Made by a program: the position numbers and the translations under genes. Shown here piece by piece: positions 1 through 9,241 of a stretch of 64,000 nt of DNA; position 1 is the stretch's first letter; each line of letters starts with the position of its first letter. The DNA is from Lachnospiraceae bacterium. Lineage in GTDB: Bacteria; Bacillota; Clostridia; Lachnospirales; Lachnospiraceae. A model generated the notes under the pieces. The model was not told the DNA's origin, ran no database searches, and saw only the letters and a program-made list of their open reading frames with translations. Where the stretch lies: the NCBI GenBank assembly GCA_902363135.1, contig CABIZF010000001.1, positions 558,001 to 622,000 on the forward strand. The letters run 5' to 3'.

Positions 1-2
1 CA

Positions 3-2816
3 CAGGCGCAGGAAGAATTAGAGGAGACGAAGGAGCGCTACGAAAAGGCAAAGACGGAGTATGAGCAGCTCGAAGCAGAGCTGGAGGCGCTCACGCAGAC
101 GCTTCAGGAGAAGCGAGACAGTGTGACGAGCGGCCAGCTGAAGAAGCAGCAGTTTGAGAGTCAGGTGCAGCTTCTGCAAGAGCAGATCAATACGGCCAGA
201 GCAAGTGATACACACCTGAAAGCCCGGATCGAAGGAATTGATAAGGAGCTGGCGGAGAAAACCGTACAAAAGGATCGTGCACAATCAGAACGCAGTGACC
301 GGAAGCAGGAGCTGGATGAGGCGAATGCGAAAGAACAGGCAGCTGCAGAGGCTCTGAATGCGGTGCAGGAGCAGATCGCCGGGCTGGATCAGGCGGTGGC
401 ACAGGGAAAGAGTCGGATCATAGAGATCCTGAATGACCGTGCAACGATCAAAACACGGATGCAGCGGTTTGCGACGATGCTGGAGCAGGCGCAGATTAAT
501 AAAGCCCGTGTGTCTCAGGAGGCATTGCGTCTGCGCAGTGAGGAGTCTGAGCAGGCAGAGACAATCAAAAAAGTAAAAGAAGAATATGAAGCGATCACCG
601 GTCGAATTCATACACTGACTGAGCAGAGCGAGAAGACAAATGAACAGCTCAGTGAAAAACAGCAGCTTCTGACCGGCTATAATCAGTCGATCGAGAAGGA
701 GCAGACGGAATATCATCGCAGTGCATCCCGCCTGGAATCCTTGCGGAATATTACGGAACGCTATGATGGCTATGGCAACAGTATTCGGCGTGTCATGGAG
801 CAGAAGGAACGGGTGCCGGGCATTTACGGTGTCGTAGCGGATATTATCAAGGTCGAGAAGGCATATGAGATCGCAATCGAGACGGCGCTTGGCGGCAGCA
901 TTCAGAATATCGTTACCGATACAGAGGAGACGGCGAAGCTGCTGATTGAATTTTTGAAAAAGAATAAATACGGGAGGGCGACCTTCCTGCCACTTTCCGG
1001 AATTTCCGGAAGAGGCGGAATCTCCAGTCCTCAGGCATTGCAGGAGCGGGGAGTCATTGGTCTGGCTTCGACGCTTGTACATGCAGATACAAGATATCAG
1101 GAGCTGATTGCTTATCTGCTCGGAAAGACGGTGGTTGTCGATAAGATCGACAATGCAATTGCTCTGGCACGGAAATATCGCCACTCTTTGCGGATTGTGA
1201 CGACGGATGGAGAGCTCTTAAGCCCGGGCGGTTCGATGAGCGGAGGTGCGTTCCGCAACTCAAGTAATCTGCTCGGACGTCGCCGGGAGATTGAAGATCT
1301 GGAGCGGCAGGTACAGAAGCACAAGGATGCCCTTCAGACACTGCAGATGCAGATCGATGCGTGTCGGTTGCAGAGAAATGCACTGCGAGAGGAGATCGTG
1401 CGGCAAAAGGATGAACTGCAGAAGGAATATCTGAAGCAGAATACCGCGAAAATGCGTTTAAAGGAGCAGCAGGCAAAGTCCGGGGATACGGCACAAGGCT
1501 ACGAGAGGATCCGTGCGGAGGCAAATGAGCTGGACTTCCAGATCGAGGAGATCAAGGAGGGGCAGGAAAAAGAAAAGCTGTTGCTTGCACAGTCAGAGAC
1601 GGAAGAGAAGGAGACGGAGGAGCAGATCGTGCTCCGACAGGAAGAGCTGGAGCAGGCGCGTGAAGAAGAAAAAGATCGTTTAGCTGCAAATGAAGAGATG
1701 CATCTGAAGCTGGCCGGACTGCGCCAGCAGGAGCAGTTCATCCGGGAGACGATCAACCGTCTGTCGGCAGAGTCCGGACGGCTGTTGATGGAAAAGGAGC
1801 AGTACGAGCAGGGCATCGCCGAGACAGCAGAGGATATTGCGGCAAAGCAGGCGCAGATTGCAGAGATTGAGCAGTCAATTGCGGATTCTGCAGGGCACGA
1901 GACAGCTCTGCGCGGCGAAATTGAGACGCTCACACAGGAAAAGGAGCAGAAGGATAAGGTTCATAAGCAGTTCTTTACGACACGTGAGGATCTGTCAGAA
2001 CGGATGTCGCTACTGGATCGGGAGAATTTCCGATTGAATGCACAGATTGAGAAGTTAAATGAGCAGCAGGATGGCCAGGTCACTTATATGTGGGAAGAGT
2101 ACAGTCTCACATTCGGCACCGCGAAGGAGCTGAAAAAGGAAGGGCTGGAGCATGCACCGACTCTGAAAAAGGATATCATGACGTTGAAAAGCGAGATAAA
2201 AGGTCTTGGTAATGTCAATGTCAATGCAATTGAGGACTATAAGGAGCTGAGCGAGCGGCATACATTCCTTGCGGCGCAGCATGAGGATCTTTTAAAGGCA
2301 GAGGAAGCGCTGATTAAAATCATTGAAGAGCTTGATGAGGGCATGCGGACACAGTTTAAGGCACAGTTTGCACGGATTCAGACTGAATTCGATAAGGCTT
2401 TTAAGGAGCTGTTCGGGGGTGGACGCGGAACACTGGAGCTTGTAGAGGATGAGGATATTCTGGAGGCCGGCGTGCGTATCATCGCACAGCCGCCGGGCAA
2501 GAAACTGCAGAATATGATGCAGCTTTCCGGAGGTGAGAAGTCACTGACAGCGATTGCACTGCTGTTTGCGATCCAGAATCTGAAGCCGTCCCCGTTCTGC
2601 CTGCTCGATGAAATCGAGGCAGCCTTGGATGAGAGTAACGTTGACCGCTATGCGAACTATTTGCATAAGCTGACGGAGAACACGCAGTTTATTATCATTA
2701 CGCACCGTCGTGGTACGATGACAGCTGCGGATCGTCTGTACGGTATCACGATGCAGGAAAAGGGTGTATCTGCGCTTGTGTCGGTAAATCTGATCGAGGA
2801 TGATCTGGATAATTAG
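3..2816 (+). CDS. smc: Chromosome segregation ATPase SMC (5' end outside window)
   Basis: Partial gene: the frame is open from base 3, so the N-terminal Walker A head lies upstream of the window. 937 residues are visible. They show a long Gln/Glu/Lys-rich coiled coil, a hinge domain (around nt 800-1240, beginning near ERVPGIYGVVADI), a second coiled coil, and the C-terminal ABC head with signature LSGGEKS (about nt 2524) and Walker B LLDEIEAALDE. SMC homodimers with ScpAB condense and segregate chromosomes. ftsY follows, the usual Firmicute order. Identification is secure. Confidence 0.97.
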   Translation, partial: QAQEELEETKERYEKAKTEYEQLEAELEALTQTLQEKRDSVTSGQLKKQQFESQVQLLQEQINTARASDTHLKARIEGIDKELAEKTVQKDRAQSERSDRKQELDEANAKEQAAAEALNAVQEQIAGLDQAVAQGKSRIIEILNDRATIKTRMQRFATMLEQAQINKARVSQEALRLRSEESEQAETIKKVKEEYEAITGRIHTLTEQSEKTNEQLSEKQQLLTGYNQSIEKEQTEYHRSASRLESLRNITERYDGYGNSIRRVMEQKERVPGIYGVVADIIKVEKAYEIAIETALGGSIQNIVTDTEETAKLLIEFLKKNKYGRATFLPLSGISGRGGISSPQALQERGVIGLASTLVHADTRYQELIAYLLGKTVVVDKIDNAIALARKYRHSLRIVTTDGELLSPGGSMSGGAFRNSSNLLGRRREIEDLERQVQKHKDALQTLQMQIDACRLQRNALREEIVRQKDELQKEYLKQNTAKMRLKEQQAKSGDTAQGYERIRAEANELDFQIEEIKEGQEKEKLLLAQSETEEKETEEQIVLRQEELEQAREEEKDRLAANEEMHLKLAGLRQQEQFIRETINRLSAESGRLLMEKEQYEQGIAETAEDIAAKQAQIAEIEQSIADSAGHETALRGEIETLTQEKEQKDKVHKQFFTTREDLSERMSLLDRENFRLNAQIEKLNEQQDGQVTYMWEEYSLTFGTAKELKKEGLEHAPTLKKDIMTLKSEIKGLGNVNVNAIEDYKELSERHTFLAAQHEDLLKAEEALIKIIEELDEGMRTQFKAQFARIQTEFDKAFKELFGGGRGTLELVEDEDILEAGVRIIAQPPGKKLQNMMQLSGGEKSLTAIALLFAIQNLKPSPFCLLDEIEAALDESNVDRYANYLHKLTENTQFIIITHRRGTMTAADRLYGITMQEKGVSALVSVNLIEDDLDN

Positions 2817-2873
2817 GTTGATTCGAAGGCTTAGCTGCCGGATGAATGAGAATCACAAGCAATCGTAAGATAC

Positions 2874-2902
2874 TTGTAATTATAAGAAACGGGTGGTATA
2901 GT
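2874..2902 (+). promoter_or_regulatory. Probable sigma-A promoter for ftsY
   Basis: TTGTAA (2874-2879), a 17-base spacer, and TATAGT (2897-2902). It sits in the 242-base gap after smc. The predicted transcript would carry a leader of about 150 bases holding several short hairpins before ftsY. Confidence 0.5.
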
Positions 2903-2968
2903 AACCATATTGATTTAACCGAATAAGCGGCGAAGCGGCTATTCAGTTATAACATATCATAAGGAGAG

Positions 2969-3035
2969 ACCCGCTTGCGGGAGGATTCCTTGTGATCCTA
3001 CAAGCAGCGAAGCGGATCGCGAATATCCGCTTTGA
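2969..3035 (+). repeat. Hairpin cluster with a copy of the dispersed GCGGAT..ATCCGC module
   Basis: Three small stem-loops in series in the ftsY leader: CCCGC-TT-GCGGG near 2969, GGAT/ATCC arms near 2983-2998, and GCGGAT-cgcga-ATCCGC at 3012-3030 followed by TTTGA. The last hairpin matches, with few changes, a module also found at 36893, 43605, 53025 and 63512. It ends just before the ftsY ribosome binding site. Confidence 0.6.
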
Positions 3036-3058
3036 TTGAAACCGGAGGGAAACATCAA

Positions 3059-4003
3059 ATGGAAGAGAAAAAAGGGTTTTTTAAACGTCTGGTGGAGGGA
3101 CTTACCAAGACCAGAGATAACGTTGTTTCCAAAATCGACGAGATTTTCAGTGGATTTTCCAGTATCGATGATGATTTTTATGATGAGATAGAAGAAATTC
3201 TCGTAATGGGTGATATTGGAATCAATGCGACGACCTCCATTATTGAGGATCTGAAGCAAAAGGTAAAGGATCAGAATATCAAAGATCCGGCGGCCTGCAA
3301 GCAGCTTCTGATTGACAGTATCAAGCAGGAGATGAATGTCGGCGAGACGGCGTATGAATTTGAGACACGTAAATCAGTTGTGCTCGTGATCGGCGTCAAC
3401 GGTGTCGGAAAGACGACGAGTGTCGGAAAGCTGGCAGGTAAGCTCAAGGATCAGGGCAAGAAGGTCGTATTGGCGGCGGCGGATACATTCCGTGCAGCGG
3501 CAGGCGAGCAGCTGACGGAGTGGGCAAAGCGCGCTGATGTGGATATCATCGGCGGCCAGGAGGGCTCGGATCCGGCCTCGGTTGTATACGATGCGATCGC
3601 GGCATCCCGTGCAAGAGATGCAGATGTGTTGCTCATCGATACAGCAGGGCGCCTTCATAATAAGAAGAATCTGATGAATGAGCTTGGCAAGATCAACCGG
3701 ATTCTCGACCGGGAATATCCGGAGGCGTTTCGGGAGACTTTAGTCGTACTGGACGGAACGACCGGACAGAATGCACTGGCTCAGGCCCGGGAGTTCAAGG
3801 AGGTAGCGGACATAACCGGTATCATCCTGACGAAGCTTGACGGGACGGCAAAGGGAGGAATCGCAGTGGCGATCCACTCGGAGCTTGGCATTCCGGTAAA
3901 ATACATCGGAGTAGGTGAGACAATCGATGATCTGCAGAAATTCAATGCAGATGAGTTTGTCAATGCACTGTTTGATGTAAAGACAAGTGAGGAAAGAAAC
4001 TAA
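3059..4003 (+). CDS. ftsY: Signal recognition particle receptor FtsY
   Basis: 314-residue SRP-family GTPase that docks SRP-ribosome complexes at the membrane. Visible motifs are the P-loop GVNGVGKTTSVGKLA (about residue 112), the ADTFRAAA insertion-box region, DTAGR, TKLDGTAKGG and the C-terminal GVGE. The N domain is short and lacks the long acidic A domain of enterobacterial FtsY. The start at 3059 (MEEKKGFF) has GGAGGG 9 bases upstream. An in-frame start at 3032 lacks a ribosome binding site. Its partner Ffh is encoded at 10887. Confidence 0.96.
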   Translation: MEEKKGFFKRLVEGLTKTRDNVVSKIDEIFSGFSSIDDDFYDEIEEILVMGDIGINATTSIIEDLKQKVKDQNIKDPAACKQLLIDSIKQEMNVGETAYEFETRKSVVLVIGVNGVGKTTSVGKLAGKLKDQGKKVVLAAADTFRAAAGEQLTEWAKRADVDIIGGQEGSDPASVVYDAIAASRARDADVLLIDTAGRLHNKKNLMNELGKINRILDREYPEAFRETLVVLDGTTGQNALAQAREFKEVADITGIILTKLDGTAKGGIAVAIHSELGIPVKYIGVGETIDDLQKFNADEFVNALFDVKTSEERN

Positions 4004-4078
4004 AAGAAATGTGCTTTCATCAGCGATATGCGGATCGGCACGAGGAGACTATGAAAAAAGAAAGCGGGAGAAAGACCA

Positions 4079-5296
4079 ATGGAGATGTTGACATTAGATG
4101 CATTTGAAGAAGCAGCAGAGTGTGTAAAGCGTGTCACACGGGAGACAAAACTGATTTACAGTGATTACTTCAGTGCACAGACCGGCAATAAAGTATATCT
4201 CAAGGCGGAAAATATGCAGGTAACAGGTGCCTATAAGATCCGCGGTGCTTATTTCAAGACGAGCACCCTGACGGAGGAGGAGCGCGCAAAGGGACTGATC
4301 ACCGCTTCGGCCGGCAATCATGCGCAGGGCGTAGCTTATGCGGCAAAGGCATATGGATGCAAGGCTGTTATCGTTATGCCGGAGACGACACCGCTGATGA
4401 AAGTGAACCGCACGAAGAGCTACGGCGCGGAGGTTGTATTGCACGGTGATGTATACGATGAAGCGTGTGAATATGCATATCAGCTGGCCGAGGAGCATGG
4501 CTATACATTTATTCATCCGTTTGACGATCCGGCAGTAGCGACCGGACAGGGAACGATCGCAATGGAGATTGTAAAGGAGCTTCCGCTTGTTGATTACATC
4601 CTCGTACCGATCGGAGGAGGCGGACTGGCGACTGGCGTTTCCACCCTTGCAAAGCTGTTGAATCCGAAAATCCGTGTGATTGGTGTGGAGCCGGAGGGCG
4701 CAGCCTGCATGAAGGCATCCCTGGAGCGCGGTGAGGTGACAACGCTTCCGACCGTCAACACGATTGCCGATGGTACTGCGGTAAAGACACCGGGAACAAA
4801 CATCTTCCCATACATCCAGAAGAATATTGATGAGATCATTACTGTGAGTGACGATGAGCTGGTCGTAGCCTTCCTCGATATGGTTGAGAATCATAAGATG
4901 GTTGTAGAGAATTCCGGCCTGCTGACCGTGGCGGCGCTCAAGCATCTGAATGTAGAGGGAAAGAAGATCGTTTCTGTTCTCTCCGGTGGCAATATGGATG
5001 TCATCACAATGGCATCCGTCGTACAGCATGGACTGATTCAGAGAGACAGGATCTTTACCATATCGGTACTGCTTCCGGATCGTCCGGGCGAGCTCGTGCG
5101 TGTGGCGTCTGTCATCGCTGAGGAGCAGGGCAATGTCATTAAACTTGAACACAATCAGTTTGTCAGCACAAATCGCAATGCGGCAGTAGAACTGACGATC
5201 ACGCTTGAAGCATTTGGTACCGATCACAAGATGCGCATCATCAAGGCACTCAAGGAGCACGGATATAATCCGGTACAGAAGGTGGCAAGCCTGTAA
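4079..5296 (+). CDS. ilvA: Threonine ammonia-lyase (threonine dehydratase) with ACT domain
   Basis: 405-residue fold-type II PLP enzyme that deaminates threonine to 2-oxobutanoate, the first step towards isoleucine or a catabolic route. The PLP lysine lies in AYKIRGAYF (about residues 51-59), the substrate loop in SAGNHAQG, and the phosphate-binding loop in GGGGLATG. The last ~75 residues (from about RIFTISVLLPDRPGELV) form an ACT domain, suggesting allosteric control. The length fits the short ilvA/tdcB type; which physiological role applies cannot be told. It starts 75 bases after ftsY with a GGGAG ribosome binding site, and an alternative ATG lies two codons in. Confidence 0.92.
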   Translation: MEMLTLDAFEEAAECVKRVTRETKLIYSDYFSAQTGNKVYLKAENMQVTGAYKIRGAYFKTSTLTEEERAKGLITASAGNHAQGVAYAAKAYGCKAVIVMPETTPLMKVNRTKSYGAEVVLHGDVYDEACEYAYQLAEEHGYTFIHPFDDPAVATGQGTIAMEIVKELPLVDYILVPIGGGGLATGVSTLAKLLNPKIRVIGVEPEGAACMKASLERGEVTTLPTVNTIADGTAVKTPGTNIFPYIQKNIDEIITVSDDELVVAFLDMVENHKMVVENSGLLTVAALKHLNVEGKKIVSVLSGGNMDVITMASVVQHGLIQRDRIFTISVLLPDRPGELVRVASVIAEEQGNVIKLEHNQFVSTNRNAAVELTITLEAFGTDHKMRIIKALKEHGYNPVQKVASL

Positions 5297-5370
5297 AGAT
5301 AGTAATATATTTGACCTGAGTATAAACAGAACGTTTAAGTGAAGTATATTTTGTGTAAAATTAGAATTAA

Positions 5371-5437
5371 AAGAGAGTCCGAAGACCATATAAACACTAT
5401 GATTTTAGTGATTATGAGGTTTTCGGACTTCTTTTTT
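5371..5437. terminator. Bidirectional terminator between ilvA and the 2-hydroxyacid dehydrogenase
   Basis: AGTCCGAAGACC pairs with GGTTTTCGGACT, one arm at about 5376-5387 and the other at 5418-5429, with TTCTTTTTT after it on + and a T-rich tract after it on -. It separates convergent genes, so it can end both transcripts. Confidence 0.8.
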
Positions 5438-5468
5438 AGTATTTTATCTGGTTTTTGGGAGGCTTATT

Positions 5469-6425
5469 TTAATATCCTGCCTTGCGGTCTACCTGGTGTT
5501 TTAGTGGCTGTCCGGCTTCATATGCACGCAGATTTCCGGCTGTGATCTGCAGGATCAGCTCGAATGTCTCTTTCATATGATAACCGCCGGAGATGTGCGG
5601 GGTGATCAGAGTGTTCGGAGCATCCCAGAGCGGATGATCTGCCGGGAGCGGCTCCGGAGCAGTGACATCGAGTGCTGCACCGCCGATCTTATGGTCGAGG
5701 AGCAGCTGCGCGAGGGCATTGTGGTCAAGCAGCGCGCCGCGACCGACATTGATCAGCACGGCAGAAGATTTTAAAAGTGCCAGACGGCGGGCGTTTAAGA
5801 CCTGTGCAGTGGCATCGGTACCCGGCAGGCAGAGCGCTACGACATCGGCCTTTGGAAGCTCCTGTTCGAGGGAATCCATCGTATACTGCTCGGCATAGCA
5901 GTCCGGCTTGTCGCGCAAGGTGCGGCGGATGCCGACGATTTCGCTGCCGAGGGCGTGCATGCGCTTTGCAAATTCGGTACCGATATTGCCCATGCCGATT
6001 ACGAGTGTGCGACTGTTCCAGATACTGCGGATGGCGCCTTCATCGTGCCAAGTATGAGTCTGCTGGTTGCAATAGTAGCGGTCGAGTTTCTTTTGCAGCA
6101 TCAGTACCATACCGATCATATGCTCGGAGATTGCAAGCCCATAGGCGCCGGATGCATTTGTCAGCACCGTCTCCGGACGAAGAATGCCCGGATCACAGTA
6201 GCCGTTTGCTCCGGCGCTGTTTAGCTGCAGCCATTCCAGGTTTGATGCGACTTTTAAAAACGGCAGCGGAAGATTTCCGAGGATTACGTTTGCATTTGCT
6301 ACATCATTTTCCGATACCTCTGCCTCCGGGACATAAAAGAACTGCGCAGACGGCGCGCAGCCCTCCAGAAGCTGCTTTTGCGCCGACGTCAGATCCCAGA
6401 GGACGAGGATATGTTTTCTTTTCAT
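5469..6425 (-). CDS. D-2-hydroxyacid dehydrogenase family protein
   Basis: 318-residue NAD(P)-dependent dehydrogenase of the D-isomer 2-hydroxyacid family, which interconverts 2-oxo acids and D-2-hydroxyacids. It shows the nucleotide loop GMGNIG, the catalytic Arg in NVGRGALLD, the Glu in APEPLPADHPLW and the His in TPHISGGY. The N-terminal substrate domain is less conserved, so the substrate (glyoxylate/hydroxypyruvate or other) is unknown. Translation probably starts at 6425 with AGGAAAGG upstream. It is transcribed alone from its own promoter, divergent from the GH31 gene. Confidence 0.88.
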   Translation of the reverse strand: MKRKHILVLWDLTSAQKQLLEGCAPSAQFFYVPEAEVSENDVANANVILGNLPLPFLKVASNLEWLQLNSAGANGYCDPGILRPETVLTNASGAYGLAISEHMIGMVLMLQKKLDRYYCNQQTHTWHDEGAIRSIWNSRTLVIGMGNIGTEFAKRMHALGSEIVGIRRTLRDKPDCYAEQYTMDSLEQELPKADVVALCLPGTDATAQVLNARRLALLKSSAVLINVGRGALLDHNALAQLLLDHKIGGAALDVTAPEPLPADHPLWDAPNTLITPHISGGYHMKETFELILQITAGNLRAYEAGQPLKHQVDRKAGY

Positions 6426-6455
6426 ATATAGAGATCCTTTCCTGATATTTCTTTT

Positions 6456-6484
6456 ATCATAGTCGCTTTCAGAAGAGGTGTCAA
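6456..6484 (-). promoter_or_regulatory. Sigma-A promoter for the 2-hydroxyacid dehydrogenase
   Basis: On the minus strand: TTGACA (6484-6479), 17-base spacer, TATGAT (6461-6456), ending about 30 bases before the start codon. The -35 boxes of this promoter and the GH31 promoter are only 16 bases apart, so the two could share a regulator. Confidence 0.75.
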
Positions 6485-6500
6485 AGCAAAAATAGCGGTA

Positions 6501-6529
6501 TTGACTTTCTGAATAACGCTTGTTACACT
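6501..6529 (+). promoter_or_regulatory. Sigma-A promoter for the GH31 glycosidase
   Basis: TTGACT (6501-6506), 17-base spacer, TACACT (6524-6529). The expected transcription start near 6536 leaves no room for a ribosome binding site before the ATG at 6537. This supports the ATG at 6570 as the translation start. Confidence 0.75.
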
Positions 6530-6569
6530 GAAAAAAATGAAAAAAGGTGATTGGAAGGGGACTGAGGTT

Positions 6570-8945
6570 ATGTATAAAATGTCAACCGCTCCGGGCGCAC
6601 ATCCGGACAATGTGGTAAAGGGGGAAAAATACCGGATCACAGTGCTGACAGATGGATTGTTCCGCCTGGAGTATGATGAAACCGGTGCCTTTGAGGACCG
6701 CGCGACGCAGGTCGTGTTCAACCGTGACTTTACTTCGACGGAGTTTACCGTAAAGGAGACTGAGGAGGAGCTGCAGATTTTCACAAGGCGCGTACAGATG
6801 AATTATAATAAGAAGAAATTCACTTCTAACGGACTGAGTCTGAAGGTGCGCGGCAATATCAGCAACTACCATAGCGTCTGGCACTATGGCGAGGAAACAG
6901 AGGACTTGGGTGGAACGGCCCGCACCCTGGACGGTGTCAACGGTGCCTGCCCGCTTGAGCATGGACTGATGTCCAGATGTGGATTTTCGGTGCTGGATGA
7001 CAGCAAATCTCTGATTTTAAAAGAGGATGGATGGGTCGAGCCAAGAAGAAAGGGTATCATAGATATTTATTTTTTTGGCTATGGACATGATTATCTTGCG
7101 TGTCTGGATGCGTTTTATCATTTATGTGGAAAGACGCCGATGGTACCGCGGTATGCGCTCGGCAACTGGTGGAGCCGCTACTATGAGTATTCGGAGCAGA
7201 GCTACATGGAACTGATGAATCGCTTCGAGGAGGAGCGGGTACCGTTTACGGTAGCGGTTATCGATATGGACTGGCACATCGTGCATGTAGATGAGAAGTA
7301 TGGCAGCGGCTGGACCGGCTATACGTGGAATAAGGAGCTGTTTCCGGACCCGGAGCGTTTCCTTTCCTGGCTGCATGCGCGTGGGATGAAGACAACGTTG
7401 AACGTGCATCCGGCGGACGGCGTGCAGGGCTATGAGGATGCTTATCCGGAGATGGCAAAGCGCATGGGCGTCGACGCCAGGCACGAGGAGCCGGTAAACT
7501 TTGATATCTCCAGTCCGGAGTTTTTGGATGCATACTTTGATGTGCTGCATCATCCGCTGGAAAAGCAGGGAGTGGATTTCTGGTGGATTGACTGGCAGCA
7601 GGGCAAAAACAGCAAGATCGACGGACTGGATCCGCTCTGGATGCTGAATCACTATCATTATCTGGATAATGGACGGGACGGAAAACGTCCGATGACATTC
7701 TCACGCTATGCGGGACCGGGATCACATCGCTATCCGCTCGGATTTTCCGGCGATACCGTTACGACGTGGCAATCATTGGATTTTCAGCCATACTTTACCA
7801 ACAGCGCATCAAACATCGGTTATGGCTGGTGGAGCCATGACATTGGAGGACATATGCACGGCTACCGCAACGATGAGCTGATGGTACGCTGGCTGCAGTA
7901 TGGTGTATTTTCTCCGATCAACCGTCTGCACAGCACGAAGAATCCGTTCTGGAATAAGGAGCCGTGGGAGTATGATGCGGTAAAACGTCAGGTCATGGAT
8001 CATTTCCTGCGTCTGCGTCATCAGATGATCCCGTATCTTTATACGATGAACTACCGTGCTTACAAAGAGAACCGTCCGATTGTGCTTCCGATGTACTATT
8101 TTGCACCGGAGGAAGAACAGGCATATGCGAAGAAGAATCAATACTGGTTCGGTACAGAGCTGATTGTGGCGCCGATCACGGAGCCGAAGAAGGGTGGCAT
8201 CAATGCGGGCGCAGTGGATGTATGGCTGCCAAAGGGCACGTACATAGACCTCTTTACCGGTATGATTTACCGTGGCGGCAGGACACTGACGATGTACCGT
8301 GACATCAGCACGATTCCGGTGCTTGCAAAGGCGGGCGCGATCCTTCCGCTGACAGATGAGATCTTCGGACAGGATGCGACGAAGAATCCGGCGTCTCTGG
8401 ATATCAGACTGTTTGCGGGAGCAGACGGGGCATTTACCCTATATGAGGATGAAAATGATACAGAATCCTACCGAGAGGGCCGCTGCGTGACGACGGACAT
8501 CGAGCTGCACTGGGAGAAGGAGAAAGCGATTGTGCTGCATGCAGCGAAAGGGGACACTTCTTTGATTCCACCAAAGCGCATGTATCGTCTGGAACTGGTC
8601 GGCGGGACGGAAGCATCCGTTGCCGTATTTAAGAATGAGGTACAGATCGAGGCAGAGATCAGCTACGATGCGGCAATGCATACGTATACGATCACGCTTT
8701 CGGATGTGACACCGACCGATACGTTCCGCGTTGCCTTTGGCACGGAGCTTCAGCTTGCATCGAATGATGTAAAGAGAAGGATTTTTGATCTTCTGAAATG
8801 CGCGGAGATCGAGATGGATCTGAAAATGACTTTGAACGACCTGATTAACCGTACCGATGATGTCACGCTGGTTGCAGGCGAGATTGCGGCGATGGCGATT
8901 GACGAGGATCTGAAGAAAGCGCTGTTTGAGATTCTGCTGGCGTAG
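6570..8945 (+). CDS. Glycoside hydrolase family 31 (alpha-glucosidase/alpha-xylosidase type)
   Basis: 791-residue retaining glycosidase acting on alpha-linked sugars. There is no signal peptide, so it is probably cytoplasmic and acts on imported oligosaccharides. GH31 hallmarks are an N-terminal beta-sandwich, YRVGDWWSRYY-like active-site entry (here LGNWWSRYYEYS), the nucleophile Asp in FWWIDWQQG and the acid/base Asp in FSGDTVTTW, then C-terminal beta domains. About 65 C-terminal residues after the beta domains look helical and are not part of the usual fold. The start at 6570 has AAGGGG 9 bases upstream; 6537 would be almost leaderless. Exact substrate is not predictable. Confidence 0.9.
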   Translation: MYKMSTAPGAHPDNVVKGEKYRITVLTDGLFRLEYDETGAFEDRATQVVFNRDFTSTEFTVKETEEELQIFTRRVQMNYNKKKFTSNGLSLKVRGNISNYHSVWHYGEETEDLGGTARTLDGVNGACPLEHGLMSRCGFSVLDDSKSLILKEDGWVEPRRKGIIDIYFFGYGHDYLACLDAFYHLCGKTPMVPRYALGNWWSRYYEYSEQSYMELMNRFEEERVPFTVAVIDMDWHIVHVDEKYGSGWTGYTWNKELFPDPERFLSWLHARGMKTTLNVHPADGVQGYEDAYPEMAKRMGVDARHEEPVNFDISSPEFLDAYFDVLHHPLEKQGVDFWWIDWQQGKNSKIDGLDPLWMLNHYHYLDNGRDGKRPMTFSRYAGPGSHRYPLGFSGDTVTTWQSLDFQPYFTNSASNIGYGWWSHDIGGHMHGYRNDELMVRWLQYGVFSPINRLHSTKNPFWNKEPWEYDAVKRQVMDHFLRLRHQMIPYLYTMNYRAYKENRPIVLPMYYFAPEEEQAYAKKNQYWFGTELIVAPITEPKKGGINAGAVDVWLPKGTYIDLFTGMIYRGGRTLTMYRDISTIPVLAKAGAILPLTDEIFGQDATKNPASLDIRLFAGADGAFTLYEDENDTESYREGRCVTTDIELHWEKEKAIVLHAAKGDTSLIPPKRMYRLELVGGTEASVAVFKNEVQIEAEISYDAAMHTYTITLSDVTPTDTFRVAFGTELQLASNDVKRRIFDLLKCAEIEMDLKMTLNDLINRTDDVTLVAGEIAAMAIDEDLKKALFEILLA

Positions 8946-8953
8946 GTAACATC

Positions 8954-9163
8954 ATAAGATGATGATGCCAGGGTCAAAAGGTCAAAAAGCCGTTCATGCT
9001 TGCATGATAAGGCTTTTGAACTTGGGACCCGCCAAACATGAGAAAATAGCGATTTACGTAGTAAATCAGCGGATTTCGAATGTTTGCAGAATTGCGGGAG
9101 CTGCTTCGCAGCGGAGCAATTCGTAGGCATCAGTTGGGGGCAAAATACCTTTTGACCCCAACT
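8954..9163 (+). repeat. MITE-like dispersed element, copy 1
   Basis: An intergenic block whose ends carry a perfect 12-base terminal inverted repeat, GGGTCAAAAGGT at 8971-8982 and its complement at 9147-9158. The interior holds several hairpins, for example GATTTAC-gta-GTAAATC and AGCTGC-ttc-GCAGC. A second copy lies in opposite orientation at 46871-47047. Over the shared ~171 bases I count 7 substitutions. It carries no transposase. The right end (GGGGCAAAA/TTTTGACCCC) is itself a hairpin and may terminate the GH31 transcript. Confidence 0.7.
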
Positions 9164-9194
9164 ATCCGCGTAATTCAGATAGGGATGAAATAAG

Positions 9195-9232
9195 AACACC
9201 CGGCAGATGAATAGAAATCTACCGGGTGTGTT
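9195..9232. terminator. Terminator at the 3' end of the sdpI-like gene
   Basis: AACACCCGG (9195-9203) pairs with CCGGGTGTGTT (9222-9232). On the minus strand, the direction of the sdpRI-like pair, the hairpin is followed by the T-rich tract TTCTTATTTC. Confidence 0.7.
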
Positions 9233-9241
9233 ATCAAATTA

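Noticed and set aside
4094..5389. 431-codon open frame antisense to ilvA
   Set aside because: Opposite strand to a clear threonine dehydratase gene; no motif and no ribosome binding site. Long antisense frames are common here because of codon bias.
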